A stretch of DNA of 64,000 nt from Hamadaea tsunoensis DSM 44101 (GCF_000428945.1 NZ_AUAX01000001.1:372001-436000), one strand, 5' to 3'. Shown: positions 32,528 to 43,540, counted from the stretch's first letter. Made by a program: numbers and translations. Notes: a model not told the origin generated them from the sequence alone.

Positions 32528-33484
32528 GTGGATTTCAGCCTGACCGCCGACCAGCACGAGCTGCGCGAGGTGGCCCGACGTTACCTCGCCGACCATTATC
32601 CGCCGGAGCGGATAACGCAGGTGGCTTCGGCCGGGTCCGACATCGCGGCCTGGCACACGCTGGCGGGGCTCGGCTGGTTCGAGGCGGGCATGGTGGAGCG
32701 GGCGCTGCTCGCCGAGGAATGCGGGTACGCCCTCCTGCCCACCCCGTGGTGGAGCGCGCTGGCGTTGCCGGAGCCGCCGGACGGGCCGATCGCGATGGCG
32801 CACGGCGGTTTCTCGGCGAAGGCCCGGTCGCACGGGGGCTGGCTGGTCACGGGGACGGCGGCCGGCGTACCCGACGCGTTGACGGCGACCGCGTTCCTGG
32901 TGTCGGCCGAGGGGCGTACGTTCCAGATCGCGCCGTCGGCGTGCACGGTCACCGCGGTCGCGGGCGTCGACCCGCTGCGGGCCGGGGCGGACCTGTCCTG
33001 CACCGACGTGCCCGCATGGGAGCGTCCGCTGATGGACGACTCCTTCGCGCTCCGGTCGCAGGCGGTGCTGGCCGCCGAGGCCGTCGGGGTCGCCCGGCGC
33101 GCCTGTGACTTCGCGGTCGCGTACGCGAGGGTGCGCTCGCAGTTCGGCCGGCCGGCCGCGGGGTTCGCCGATGATCTGTCCGAAGTGGCGGCCGGCATGG
33201 CGGACTGCCATGTGCTGATCGAGATCGCGCGTTCGCTCGCGTACAAGGCGGCTTGGCTTCTGGACGAACACGACTCGGACCTCGCGCGGATCGCGGTGGC
33301 CATGGCGACGCCGGCCGCCCGGCACGCGGCGGTGACGACGTGCGAGAAGGCGCTGCGGGTGCTGGAGCCGCCGGCGTCAGACGAGCATCCGGTGCACCAC
33401 TGGTACCGGCGGGCGTTGTGGCTGCGGGAGTACGGGCCGAGCGACGCGGACTGCCTGGAGGAGATCGCAGGCACGCTCTTCTGA
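32528..33484 (+). CDS. Acyl-CoA dehydrogenase-like protein
   Basis: A 318-aa protein from GTG 32528 (CTGGAG upstream). It begins VDFSLTADQHELREVARRYL as acyl-CoA dehydrogenases do, and ends in the four-helix C-terminal domain (YARVRSQFGRP, then DCHVLIEIARSLAYKA). It is shorter than the usual 380 residues and the middle beta domain is reduced. That resembles the small partner of the actinobacterial two-subunit FadE enzymes of steroid or lipid catabolism, but no partner is adjacent. Confidence 0.8.
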   Translation: MDFSLTADQHELREVARRYLADHYPPERITQVASAGSDIAAWHTLAGLGWFEAGMVERALLAEECGYALLPTPWWSALALPEPPDGPIAMAHGGFSAKARSHGGWLVTGTAAGVPDALTATAFLVSAEGRTFQIAPSACTVTAVAGVDPLRAGADLSCTDVPAWERPLMDDSFALRSQAVLAAEAVGVARRACDFAVAYARVRSQFGRPAAGFADDLSEVAAGMADCHVLIEIARSLAYKAAWLLDEHDSDLARIAVAMATPAARHAAVTTCEKALRVLEPPASDEHPVHHWYRRALWLREYGPSDADCLEEIAGTLF

Positions 33485-33715
33485 CAGCGCTCCGCCAGCA
33501 CCCGCCAGCGCCCAGCAGCACCCGCCAGCGCCCAACAGCGCCCCAGCAGCGACGATCTTGCGCGAATGTCTCGAATTTCGCGGCAAATGCCCGAAAGGCC
33601 GGTACATTCGCGCAAGATCGTCAGCAGTAGCCGGCGGGGACCCGGGGAGGGCGGCGGCCGGGGCGCCGGGGAGGGCGGTGGCCCGGGGTGTCCCGGGAGG
33701 GCGGCGGCCGGGGCT
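33485..33715. repeat. Inverted repeat and low-complexity GC repeats
   Basis: After the dehydrogenase stop come iterated GCCAGCRCC units (33488-33550). An exact 18-bp inverted repeat follows: ACGATCTTGCGCGAATGT (33552-33569) with its complement at 33604-33621, separated by 34 bp. A run of imperfect GGGGAGGGCGGYGGCC units continues to about 33725. No gene is present. Confidence 0.75.
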
Positions 33716-34891
33716 TCAGGGGAGGGTGAGGTGCAGGTCGCGGAGTTCGTAGCCGGAGATCTCCGGCTTGACGGTCACCCGCGGCCCGCGTGACATCCGC
33801 AGCCCGTCCAGCGCGAACAGCTTCGACAGGAAGATGTCGGTCTCCTGGATCGCGATGTGCGCACCGGGGCATTTGTGTGGCCCGTCGCCGAAGGACAACC
33901 CTTGCGCGGGCGCCCCGTCCCGCAGCGGCCGGGCCGGGCAGACCTCCAGCGCCCGTTCGCCCATGACCGCCGGGTCCAGATTGGTCACCGAGACGACCAC
34001 GTCCACAAGATCACCGGCGGGGATCACGGTTCCGTCGGGCAGTTCGACCGGTGCCGTCGTACGCCGCAACAGGTTCCCCACCACCGGTTCGAGGCGCAGG
34101 ATCTCGTAGAGGATGGCCAGGCGCTCGGGTTCGCCGGCGACCGCGTACCGGGCGCGGAGGGTCTCGTCGTCGAAGAGGTGCCAGGCCGCCACGTTGATGA
34201 ACTCGCGGGTGGTCACCATTCCGGCGGCCGCGAACGTGAGGCACTCGCCGAGGAGCTCGCCGTCGTTGCAGCCCTCGTCCAGCAGGTGCGAGATCAGGTC
34301 GTCGCGGCGGCTCTTGCGGCGCGTACGCGCGGCCGGGCGTACGTCGCCGAGATAGATGGCCAGGTACGCGAGGTTCTGCCGGAAGAACCAGTAGATCCCG
34401 TTGAGGCTGTCGAAGCCGGGCTTGCCGAACTTCTCCGGGAAGAAGCGCTCCAGCCGCCGGTCGGTGCCGGGCTTGCTGTCGGTGAGGCCGATGACCTGCT
34501 TGGCGACGTCGACCGCCAGGCGGAAGCTGAGGTCGGACAGGACGGCCGCGCGGTCGCGGACGAGCAGGGCGATCTCCCGGTCGGCCACGGCGTGCATGAG
34601 GTCGCGGTAGTTCTCGTCGACCTGGCGCGGCGTGAAGTACTTGGCCGTCTGGCGGCGGTGCTCGCGGTGCTCGGGCCCGTCCCGGTAGAGCACCGGGCGG
34701 CGGATCTTCGCGGGCAGCTTCTCGACCGTCTCGACACCGAGACCGGCCTGCTTCGTGTCGTTGCTGCGCAGCAGGGCTCGCCCGGCGGCGAAGCCGCGTA
34801 CGCGCCACACGCCGTCGGCGTCCCGCTCGACCGGGCAGGACGCCGTGGTGTCACCGCGATCGATCTTCCGCGCGCTCACGATCTCCGTCAT
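33716..34891 (-). CDS. Cytochrome P450
   Basis: A 391-aa soluble P450. Visible: the C-helix region (HREHRRQTAKYFTPR), the ExxR box in YEILRLEP and the haem-binding loop LSFGDGPHKCPGAH with the thiolate cysteine. The I-helix reads FAAAGMVTTREF: the usual acidic residue before the threonine pair is replaced by Val, which would alter proton delivery and hints at atypical chemistry. No redox partner is nearby. A 59-aa ORF lies 50 bp upstream on the same strand. Substrate unknown. Confidence 0.92.
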   Translation of the reverse strand: MTEIVSARKIDRGDTTASCPVERDADGVWRVRGFAAGRALLRSNDTKQAGLGVETVEKLPAKIRRPVLYRDGPEHREHRRQTAKYFTPRQVDENYRDLMHAVADREIALLVRDRAAVLSDLSFRLAVDVAKQVIGLTDSKPGTDRRLERFFPEKFGKPGFDSLNGIYWFFRQNLAYLAIYLGDVRPAARTRRKSRRDDLISHLLDEGCNDGELLGECLTFAAAGMVTTREFINVAAWHLFDDETLRARYAVAGEPERLAILYEILRLEPVVGNLLRRTTAPVELPDGTVIPAGDLVDVVVSVTNLDPAVMGERALEVCPARPLRDGAPAQGLSFGDGPHKCPGAHIAIQETDIFLSKLFALDGLRMSRGPRVTVKPEISGYELRDLHLTLP

Positions 34892-34941
34892 CGCGCGAGC
34901 ATAGGGCGCCGCCGCGACGGCGTCACCCGTCGAACAGACGA

Positions 34942-35121
34942 TCAGCCCCGCAGCAGTTGTGTCAGGGACTTGCCCGGCACCACCCGCCGCTCCGGAACGG
35001 GCCTTTCCACCGCCGGCTTCTCCGGGACCCGGCGCACCTGCGCCTCGATGGGCTCACGGATGATGACCTTGGGGGTCGCCGGCTCGGTCAGCTTATATTG
35101 ATCTTGAACGATTCCCGACAT
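34942..35121 (-). CDS. 59-aa small protein upstream of the P450
   Basis: ATG at 35121 to TGA at 34942 encodes 59 residues: MSGIVQDQYKLTEPATPKVI, a Pro/Glu/Arg-rich centre (VPEKPAVERPVPERR) and the end KSLTQLLRG. The reading frame is clean, with an AAGG four bases before the ATG. It shares strand and spacing with the P450 gene. It could be a small accessory protein or a precursor peptide; there is no recognised leader or core motif, so I make no functional call. Confidence 0.55.
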   Translation of the reverse strand: MSGIVQDQYKLTEPATPKVIIREPIEAQVRRVPEKPAVERPVPERRVVPGKSLTQLLRG

Positions 35122-35270
35122 GTTTCGACCTTACGCCGCTCGGTCGCCCGTCCAGTAGGGCGATAAGACCACGAACATGTGACCTTCGCCGGTCCGCGTA
35201 CCGAACTCGTCGAGGCGTCGGCTCCAGGATGAGGCACGCCGGGGCCGGGCGTACCGGGATCGCCGGAAAA

Positions 35271-35894
35271 TCAGGCCCGCGCCGCGCGCAGGGCCTCCTC
35301 GGCCGCCGCGAGTTCGGCCTCGGCCCGGGTCAGGTCGGCCCGCAAGGCTTCGATCCGCTCCAGCGCCCGGTCCCGCCTGCGCTCCGCGTCCGCGACCGCC
35401 TTCTTGTCCGGCGTACGCACAGCCGGCCGGACCGCCCGCGTGACCTGGCCTTCGATCGTCGGGAAGCCGCCGCGTTCGAGCGGTTTCACGAGCATTCCGG
35501 CCCGCAGTTCCGCGGCCGCGGCGGGATCGGCCATGGCGGCCTGGAGGGTGTCGGCGATCTGCCGGGCTGCGTCCTCGCCGACCGGCCGGACCGCCCGCGC
35601 CCGCTGGACCAGCCCGGCCACGAGCTCCTGCTGCCGCCGGCCGAGCTCGCGCAGCTGGGCGCCGTCGAGCGTACGCGTCGCCTCCCGGAGCGTGTCGCCC
35701 AGCGCGAGCAGCTCGTCGACCTCGTCGCGGTGGTCCCGGACCAGGCGGTTGACGAGCCAGGCGACGGTGGTCGGCTTGCGGAGCGCACTGATCTCGCGGG
35801 CGCGCCCGGCGTCCCCCGCCGCCTTCGCCTCCTGTGCGGCGGCCGTGCGGGCCGCGGTGAACTCCTCCGGAGTCAGTCCGTAGAGATCGGTCAC
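35271..35894 (-). CDS. Hypothetical helical/coiled-coil protein
   Basis: A 207-aa all-helical protein. It starts MTDLYGLTPEEFTAARTAAA, contains LRKPTTVAWLVNRLVRDHRD, and ends in a strong coiled coil (about residues 160-207). This N-terminal segment recurs in many actinobacterial hypothetical proteins; function unknown. It stands downstream of the TetR gene with 21 bp between them and might be read from the same transcript. Confidence 0.7.
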   Translation of the reverse strand: MTDLYGLTPEEFTAARTAAAQEAKAAGDAGRAREISALRKPTTVAWLVNRLVRDHRDEVDELLALGDTLREATRTLDGAQLRELGRRQQELVAGLVQRARAVRPVGEDAARQIADTLQAAMADPAAAAELRAGMLVKPLERGGFPTIEGQVTRAVRPAVRTPDKKAVADAERRRDRALERIEALRADLTRAEAELAAAEEALRAARA

Positions 35895-35915
35895 CTGTCC
35901 ATTGTGCGGGCGGAG

Positions 35916-36527
35916 TCAGCGCGTGGGCGGCAGGACCGCGTCGAGGGTCCGCGCCCACTGCCGGAGGACTCGCGTACGCCGGACCGTGTCGTCGCTGAGC
36001 AGGTTGGCGAGCCCGAGACCGCGGGCCAGGTCCAGGGTGGCCTGGACGGTCTCGCGGGCGCCGGGGACGCTCTCGTCCACACGCAACAGCTCGACGGCCA
36101 TGTGGTGGGCCTGCCGGCCGAGCCGGGCCTCCAGCGGGGCGACCCGGGCGTGCAGGGCCTCGTCGGCGGCGGCCGCGACCCACAGGTGCAGCGCGGCCCG
36201 GAAGATCTGCCCGTTGTACAGCCCGACCAGGGCGGTCAGCGCCGCCTCGGTACGCCGTTCCCCGCCCGCCAGGGACGCCGACGCGGCCTCGATCTCGGCC
36301 TGGCGTACCTCGCTCATGTGCTCGACGAGGCCGGTGACGAGATCCTCCCGGGTCGGGAAGTGGTGCTGGGCGGCGCCCCGGGACACGCCGGCCCGCTCGG
36401 CGACGAGGGCGACCGTCGCACCCGACCAGCCCAGTTCGGCCATGCACGCCACCGAGGCGTCCAGCAGCCGCTGCCGGGTCGCCCGGCTGCGATCCTGCCG
36501 GGGCTCGCGGACACTCGCGGACGTCAA
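35916..36527 (-). CDS. TetR-family transcriptional regulator
   Basis: A 203-aa regulator; TTG 36527 with GAGGGGG upstream is preferred to a longer frame that would overlap the upstream dehydrogenase gene. The HTH is typical ([20 protein letters not shown], then [20 protein letters not shown]). Last gene of the AtuA-type operon, so it probably senses an acyl-CoA or terpenoid intermediate and represses the operon. Confidence 0.88.
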   Translation of the reverse strand: MTSASVREPRQDRSRATRQRLLDASVACMAELGWSGATVALVAERAGVSRGAAQHHFPTREDLVTGLVEHMSEVRQAEIEAASASLAGGERRTEAALTALVGLYNGQIFRAALHLWVAAAADEALHARVAPLEARLGRQAHHMAVELLRVDESVPGARETVQATLDLARGLGLANLLSDDTVRRTRVLRQWARTLDAVLPPTR

Positions 36528-36537
36528 CGCATCCCCC

Positions 36538-37695
36538 TCAATAGGACCGTGGCAGCCCAAGCGTGTTCTGGGCGACGAAGTTCAGGATCATCTCACGGCT
36601 GACGGGCGCGATCCGGCCCAGCCTCGACGCCACGAGCAGGGTCGCCAACCCGTACTCCGTGGCGAGCCCGTTGCCGCCGTGCGTCTGGACCGCCTGGTCG
36701 ACCGCGCGTACGCAGGCCTCGCCGGCGGCGTACTTGGCCATGTTGGCGGCTTCCCCGGCCCCCTGGTCGTCCCCGGAGTCGTAGAGGTACGCGGCCCGCG
36801 CGGTCATCAGCCGGGCCAGCTCGATCTCGATGTGGCAGGCGGCCAGCGGATGGGCGACCGCCTGGTGCGCCCCGATCGGCGCGTCCCACACCGTCCGGGT
36901 CTTCGCGTAGTCGACCGCTTTGCCGAGCGCGTACCGGGCCATGCCCAGCGCGTACGCCGAAGCCATGATCCGTTCGGGGTTGAGCCCCGCGAAGAGCTGC
37001 GCCAGACCGGCGTCCTCGCTGCCGACGAGGGCGTCCCCGGGTAGCCGGACGTCGTCGAAGAACAGGGCGAACTGCCGCTCGGGCGAGACGAGCTCGGTGT
37101 CGATCGCAGTCGCGGTGAAGCCGGGCGCGTCGGTCGGCACGACCAGGAGCACCGGCTTCAACCGCCCCGTACGCTCGTCCGCCGTACGCCCGACGACCAG
37201 CACGGCCTCGGCCTCGTCCACGCCGGAGATGTAGGTCTTGCGGCCGGACAGGATCCAGCCGTCCCCGTCGCGCCGGGCGGTCGTGGTCAGCTTGTGCGAG
37301 TTCGATCCGGCGTCCGGTTCGGTGATCCCGAACGCGAAGACGCGCGTACCGTCGGCGAGGCCGGGCAGCCAGCGCTGCTTCTGTTCCGGCGTGCCGAAGC
37401 GGGCGATCACGGTCGCGCAGATCGCCGGGGAGACCACCATCATCAGCAGCGGGCTGCCGCAGGCGCCGAGCTCCTCGCAGACCGCCGCGAGGTCGCCGAT
37501 GCCGCCGCCCCCGCCGCCGTACTCCTCCGGCACGTGCACGCCCAGGTAGCCCAGGCGGCCCGCGTCGCGCCAGAGGTCGGTGGTCTTCTCCCCCGCCTTC
37601 GCCCGGGCGACGTAGTAATCGTGGCCGTACTTGGCGCCGAAGGCGGCGACGGCCTGCCGCAGCGCGCGCCGCTCCTCGGACTCGACGAAACTCAT
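36538..37695 (-). CDS. Acyl-CoA dehydrogenase (AtuD/citronellyl-CoA dehydrogenase-like by context)
   Basis: A 385-aa flavoenzyme of normal length. Visible: FAFGITEPDAGSNSHKLTTT (FAD/substrate loop), GWILSGRKTYISG, MARYALGKAVDYAKTRTVW and THGGNGLATEYG near the C-terminus. The start overlaps the carboxylase alpha stop (ATGA). Placed between a biotin carboxylase and a TetR in an AtuA-type operon, it likely oxidises a branched acyl-CoA such as citronellyl-CoA or isovaleryl-CoA; the operon type is clear, the exact substrate is not. Confidence 0.85.
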   Translation of the reverse strand: MSFVESEERRALRQAVAAFGAKYGHDYYVARAKAGEKTTDLWRDAGRLGYLGVHVPEEYGGGGGGIGDLAAVCEELGACGSPLLMMVVSPAICATVIARFGTPEQKQRWLPGLADGTRVFAFGITEPDAGSNSHKLTTTARRDGDGWILSGRKTYISGVDEAEAVLVVGRTADERTGRLKPVLLVVPTDAPGFTATAIDTELVSPERQFALFFDDVRLPGDALVGSEDAGLAQLFAGLNPERIMASAYALGMARYALGKAVDYAKTRTVWDAPIGAHQAVAHPLAACHIEIELARLMTARAAYLYDSGDDQGAGEAANMAKYAAGEACVRAVDQAVQTHGGNGLATEYGLATLLVASRLGRIAPVSREMILNFVAQNTLGLPRSY

Positions 37696-39692
37696 GCCGT
37701 CTCCTGTTCCCGTTCTCGCACCACGTGTTCGTCTGCCACTTGTTCCAGCACTACTTGTTCCAGCCCCACTTGTTCCAGCACTACGAGGACCGTCCCCGGC
37801 TCGACCTGGTCGCCGGCTTTCGCCCGCAGCTCGGCGATCACACCGGCCGCCGGGGCGGGCAGCTGGTGCTGCATCTTCATCGCCTCCAGCCACAGCAGGG
37901 GCTGCCCGGCCGCGACGGTGTCGCCCACCGCGACCGCGACCCGGACGACCGTGCCGGGCATGGGCGCCACCAGCGAACCGCCGGGTCCCGCCGGGCCGCT
38001 TTTCGGGAACCGGTCGACCGGGACGAGGCGTACCGAGCCGAGGGCGGAGTCCACATAGGTCGCATCGTCGTAGCGCGCGACGGCAAAGGCATGGCGTACG
38101 CGGTCACGGAACAGTTCCACCCGGTCGGCCGACACGGTCCCGACGACGGGGCCGTCGACGACCGCCACACCGTCGCGGGAGAAGCGGTAGTGGACATCCA
38201 CAGTGGAATCGTCGGTTGTGAAGCTCCGGCGGCGCGGCATGGAAGGCAGGTTGCGCCAGCCGTTCGGGAGGCCGCCGAGGACGGCCGTGCGCCGGGAGCC
38301 GACGGCGTCCGCGAGAGCGGCGGCGACCGCCGACAGCCGGACGCAGTCCGGATCGGCCGGCGCTGAGGGGAAGGTGGCGAGGAAGCCCGTATCCGCGCCG
38401 CCCGACCGGAAAACGGGGTCGCGCAGGACGCGTACGAGCTGGTCGAGGTTGGTGACGACGCCGTGGATCCGGGCCCGCGACAGCGCGCCCGCGAGCGCCG
38501 ACACGGCCTCGTCGCGCGTGGGCGCCCAGGCCACGACCTTCGCCAGCATCGGGTCGTAGTGCACACCGATCTCGTCGCCCGCCGTCACGCCGGAATCGAG
38601 CCGCAACCCGCGCGGCGCGCCACCGGACTCGAAGCGCGAGACGATCCCGGGGATGTCGAACGCTTGCAGGACACCGGTGTGCGGCCGGTAGTCGTGAGCG
38701 GGGTCCTCGGCGTACAGGCGGGCCTCGACGGCATGGCCCCGGGGATCCGGCGGGCTCGGCGGCAGGCGGTCGCCCCGGGCGATCTCCAGCTGGAGGCGTA
38801 CCAGGTCGAGACCGGTCACCGCCTCGGTCACCGGATGCTCGACCTGCAGCCTCGTGTTCATCTCCAGGAAGAAGAAGCGGCCGTCCGGTCCGACCAGGAA
38901 CTCGACCGTGCCCGCGCCCTCGTAGCCGATCGCCTGCGCCGCCTGGCGCGCGGCCGCGTACAGGCGCTGCCGCAGGGGTTCGCCGACGGTCGGGGCCGGC
39001 GTCTCCTCGATCACCTTCTGGTGCCGCCGCTGCACGGAGCAGTCCCGCTCGCCGACCGTCCACACCGTACCGTGCCGGTCCGCCAGGACCTGCACCTCGA
39101 CGTGCCGACCCGTGGGCAGGTAGGGCTCGCAGAACACCGTCTCGTCGCCGAACGCCGCGAGCGCCTCGGCCCGCGCCGCCGCGAGCTGCTCCGGCAGGTC
39201 CGCGAGCCGCTCCACCACGCGCATGCCCCGGCCACCGCCGCCGGCCGAGGCCTTGATCAGCAGTGGCAGGTCCGCCTCGCCAGGGCTTTCCACCACCCCC
39301 AGCACGGGTACGCCGGCCCCGGCCATCAGTTCCTTCGACCGGACCTTGGACCCCATGGCCGACATGGCCGCCGGGGACGGCCCGATCCAGCCGAGCCCGG
39401 CGTCGAGAACGGCCTGGGCGAATTCCGCGTTCTCTGAGAGGAAGCCGTATCCGGGATGCACCGCCTCGGCGCCCGCCGCCAGAGCGGCTTCGATGATCAG
39501 GTCGGCCCGCAGATAGGTCTCGGCAGCGGAGCGCCCCGGCAGGCGTACTCCCAGATCTGCTTCTGCAGCGTGAAGAGCGTGAGCGTCGGGATCGGAGTAG
39601 ACCGCCACGGTCGTGATGCCGAGCGCGCGGCAGGTGTGAAAGACGCGGCGCGCGATCTCGCCCCGGTTGGCCACGAGAATGCTGGAGAACAT
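37692..39692 (-). CDS. Acyl-CoA carboxylase alpha subunit (biotin carboxylase + BCCP)
   Basis: A 666-aa subunit from ATG 39692 (MFSSILVANRGEIARRVF). Biotin carboxylase domain to about residue 445, with the ATP-grasp loop KASAGGGGRGMRVV and EMNTRLQVEHPVTE. A linker/BT domain follows, then the biotin carrier with LEAMKMQHQ near residue 610. The C-terminus adds a repeated LEQVV/LEQVG tail (15-bp tandem units at 37738-37782) beyond the normal domain end. With the beta subunit it should carboxylate geranyl-, methylcrotonyl- or propionyl-CoA using bicarbonate and ATP. Confidence 0.92.
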   Translation of the reverse strand: MFSSILVANRGEIARRVFHTCRALGITTVAVYSDPDAHALHAAEADLGVRLPGRSAAETYLRADLIIEAALAAGAEAVHPGYGFLSENAEFAQAVLDAGLGWIGPSPAAMSAMGSKVRSKELMAGAGVPVLGVVESPGEADLPLLIKASAGGGGRGMRVVERLADLPEQLAAARAEALAAFGDETVFCEPYLPTGRHVEVQVLADRHGTVWTVGERDCSVQRRHQKVIEETPAPTVGEPLRQRLYAAARQAAQAIGYEGAGTVEFLVGPDGRFFFLEMNTRLQVEHPVTEAVTGLDLVRLQLEIARGDRLPPSPPDPRGHAVEARLYAEDPAHDYRPHTGVLQAFDIPGIVSRFESGGAPRGLRLDSGVTAGDEIGVHYDPMLAKVVAWAPTRDEAVSALAGALSRARIHGVVTNLDQLVRVLRDPVFRSGGADTGFLATFPSAPADPDCVRLSAVAAALADAVGSRRTAVLGGLPNGWRNLPSMPRRRSFTTDDSTVDVHYRFSRDGVAVVDGPVVGTVSADRVELFRDRVRHAFAVARYDDATYVDSALGSVRLVPVDRFPKSGPAGPGGSLVAPMPGTVVRVAVAVGDTVAAGQPLLWLEAMKMQHQLPAPAAGVIAELRAKAGDQVEPGTVLVVLEQVGLEQVVLEQVADEHVVREREQETA

Positions 39693-39697
39693 GCGGC

Positions 39698-41274
<1,577 letters not shown>

Positions 41275-41278
<4 letters not shown>

Positions 41279-43284
41279 GACGTCTCCCCGGTCGCGGCGC
41301 CCGATGGCTCGGTGTCGGCCGATGGCTCGGTGTCGGCCGATGGCTCGGTGTCGGCCGATGGCTCGATGTCGGCCGATGGCTCGGTGTCAGCCGATGGCTC
41401 GGTGTCAACCGATGGCTCGGTGTCAACCGATGTCGCCGGGTCGGCCGATGTCGCCGGGTCGGCCGATGTCGCGGTCGGTTCGGGGAGGAGATGGGCGGGG
41501 ATGTCGGCGTACCGGCTGCGGAGCCATTCGCCGAGGCCCTTGCCCTGCGGATCGAACCGCGTACCGGCGGACACGCCCTCGCCCAGCAGGCCGTCGACGA
41601 CGAAGTTGACGGCGCGCAGGTGGGGCAGTTCGTGCCGTTCGATCGGCAGCTCCGCCGTCTCCGGCAGCAGGTCCCGGAGGCGGTCGGTGGTCAGGAAGGC
41701 CACGAGCCAGGCGAAGGCGTCGTCGGACCGGGCCCACACGCCGATGTTCGCGGAACCACCCTTGTCGCCCGACCGCGCCCCGACGAGAACCCCCAACGGC
41801 ACCCGCCGCGTCCCACCGCCACCTGCGGTGTCCAACCCCGCTGCCCCCGCGGGCTTCCCCAAGATCCCGTTTGGATCAGGGAAATCACCCGAATCTTGGC
41901 CCATGATTACGTGCGGATCCCTGATCCAAACGGGATCTTGGGAGCGGCTCTCGCGCCCGGGGACGGGATCTTGGAGGCTCCCGGGAGCGGGATCTTGGGG
42001 AGGGGTGTGGGGGATGTCGAGGGTGGTGCCGTCGGGGAGGGTGACCGTCTGGCGGACCAGCTCCGGGTCGACGAGCACCGACCGGAACACGCCGAAGGGC
42101 GTACCGTCGCCGGGGGGCGAGGTCATCGTGAACCCGGGATAGCCGGCGAGCGCCAGCTCCACCGCCGCGCCGGAGAACGAGCGTCCCACCACCGCCGGGT
42201 CCGCGTCCTTGACCGTCACGTGCAGCAGGGCGCTCGCTTCCTCCTGTGTGGACGCGTCCGCGTGGTCCGTACGCGCCAGCGTCCACACGATCTCCCCCGG
42301 CGGTACGCGCAGCGAGTCGGCGAGCTGCGATCGGACCAGGGCCGCCTTGGCCGGGATGTCGAGCCCGGTGAGGATGAACGTGGCGTCGTTGCGGTAGCCG
42401 CCGAGCACGGTGACGCCGGCCTTGAGGGTCGGGGGCGGCGGCTCGCCCCGGACTCCGGTCAGCGCGACGCGGTCCGGTCCGGCCGGGGCGACGCGTACGG
42501 TGTCGAGGCGCAGGGTCGCGTCGGGATGCAGGTAACGCGGGCCGCCGACCTCGTAGAGCAGCTGGGCGGTCACGGTTCCCACGTCGACGAGGCCGCCGGT
42601 GCCGGGATGCTTGGTGATGACGCTCGACCCGTCGGCCTCGATCTCCGCGATCGGGAAGCCGGGCAGGCCCATGGTCGCCGGGAAGAAGCTGTAGTTGCCG
42701 CCGGTGGCCTGCGTACCGCACTCGATGACGTGCCCGGCCGCGACCGCGCCGGCCAGCGCGTCGAAGTCGTCGCGGGCCCAGCCGTAATGAGCCGCCGCGG
42801 GTCCGGTGACCAGCGAGGCGTCGGCGACCCGCCCGGCGATGACGACCTGCGCGCCCGCCCGCAGCGCTTCGGCGATCCCCCACCCGCCCAGGTACGCGTT
42901 CGCGGTCAGCGCCCGCTGCACCCCGAGATCGGCGCCCATGAGGTCGTCGCCGGCGACCACGGCGACGCGTACCTCGACACCGAGGCGCCGGGCCAGTTCG
43001 GTGAGGCGCTCGGCCAGTCCGGCCGGGTTCAGGCCGCCCGCGTTGGTGACGACGGCGACGCCCTTGTCCACCGCCAGCCCGAGCGTCTCCTCCATCTGGC
43101 GCAGGAACGTCTTCGCGTACCCGGTGGCGGGGTCCTTGAGGCGGTCGCGGCCGAGGATGAGCATGGTGAGCTCGGCGAGGTAGTCGCCGGTGAGCACGTC
43201 GAGCGGGCCGCCGGTCAGCATCTCGCGGACGGCCGAGAACCGGTCGCCGTAGAAGCCCGAGGCGTTCGCGATCCGCAGCGTCAT
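41275..43284 (-). CDS. AtuA-like acyclic terpene utilisation protein (DUF1446)
   Basis: A 669-aa protein from ATG 43284 (GGAGGGG upstream). The large N-terminal domain begins LRIANASGFYGDRFSAVREM and has TNAGGLNPAGLAERL and VIAGRVADASLVTGPAAAHY. A smaller C-terminal domain begins LVGARSGDKGGSANIGVWAR. Both belong to the AtuA family, needed for growth on citronellol-type terpenes in Pseudomonas, with undefined chemistry. Two oddities: the interdomain linker contains a P1 palindromic repeat translated in frame, and the C-terminus carries about nine hexapeptide repeats (TEPSAD-like). First gene of the operon. Confidence 0.88.
41306..41467. repeat. 18-bp tandem repeat, nine units, inside the atuA-like gene
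   Basis: Units of GGCTCGGTGTCGGCCGAT and close variants from 41306 to 41467, all in frame, adding a (T/S)-(E/D)-P-S-(A/V)-D tail to the protein. Five units in the middle of the array are almost identical, which suggests recent expansion. Confidence 0.9.
41861..41942. repeat. Palindromic repeat family P1, copy 2 (within coding sequence)
   Basis: The same nested palindrome as at 27171, in opposite orientation, starting AAGATCCCGTTTGGATCAGG. It is translated in frame as part of the atuA-like linker (DPVWIRDPHVIMGQDSGDF). Extra half-arms GGGATCTTGG follow at about 41964 and 41989. Confidence 0.88.
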
Positions 43285-43338
43285 GCCACCCCTCCGCACC
43301 GTCCCGACATGCCTCCACGGTCACGCGGCGGTCAGAAA

Positions 43339-43358
43339 AAGTCAAGTGTGCTTGCTTT
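43339..43358 (-). promoter_or_regulatory. Putative promoter/operator of the AtuA-type operon
   Basis: CAAG-TGTG-CTTG (43343-43354) is a short inverted repeat overlapping, on the minus strand, a -35-like TTGACT. It lies about 60 bp before the atuA-like start and is a plausible site for the operon's own TetR protein. The -10 is not clear. Confidence 0.35.
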
Positions 43359-43394
43359 ATTTTCGACTCCAAAGGTTTGCGGGCTCGATGCCTT

Positions 43395-43462
43395 CATGAT
43401 CATGTGATGCACATATGTCGCCAGGCAGGGTTTTTCGACATATACGCATCACATGATCAAGG
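43395..43462. repeat. Palindromic repeat family P3, copy 1
   Basis: Arms CATGATCATGTGATGC (43395) and GCATCACATGATCAAGG (ending 43462) are inverted, with inner ATATGTCG/CGACATAT also pairing. AGTCGGGACAAA follows at 43486, as in other repeat clusters of this window. Confidence 0.75.
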
Positions 43463-43540
43463 CTGGGCGGTCGCGAAACCGGAAAGTCGGGACAAACGCC
43501 TGGCGGATCCGATCGCAGCTCGGCATGATCGCGGCTACCT

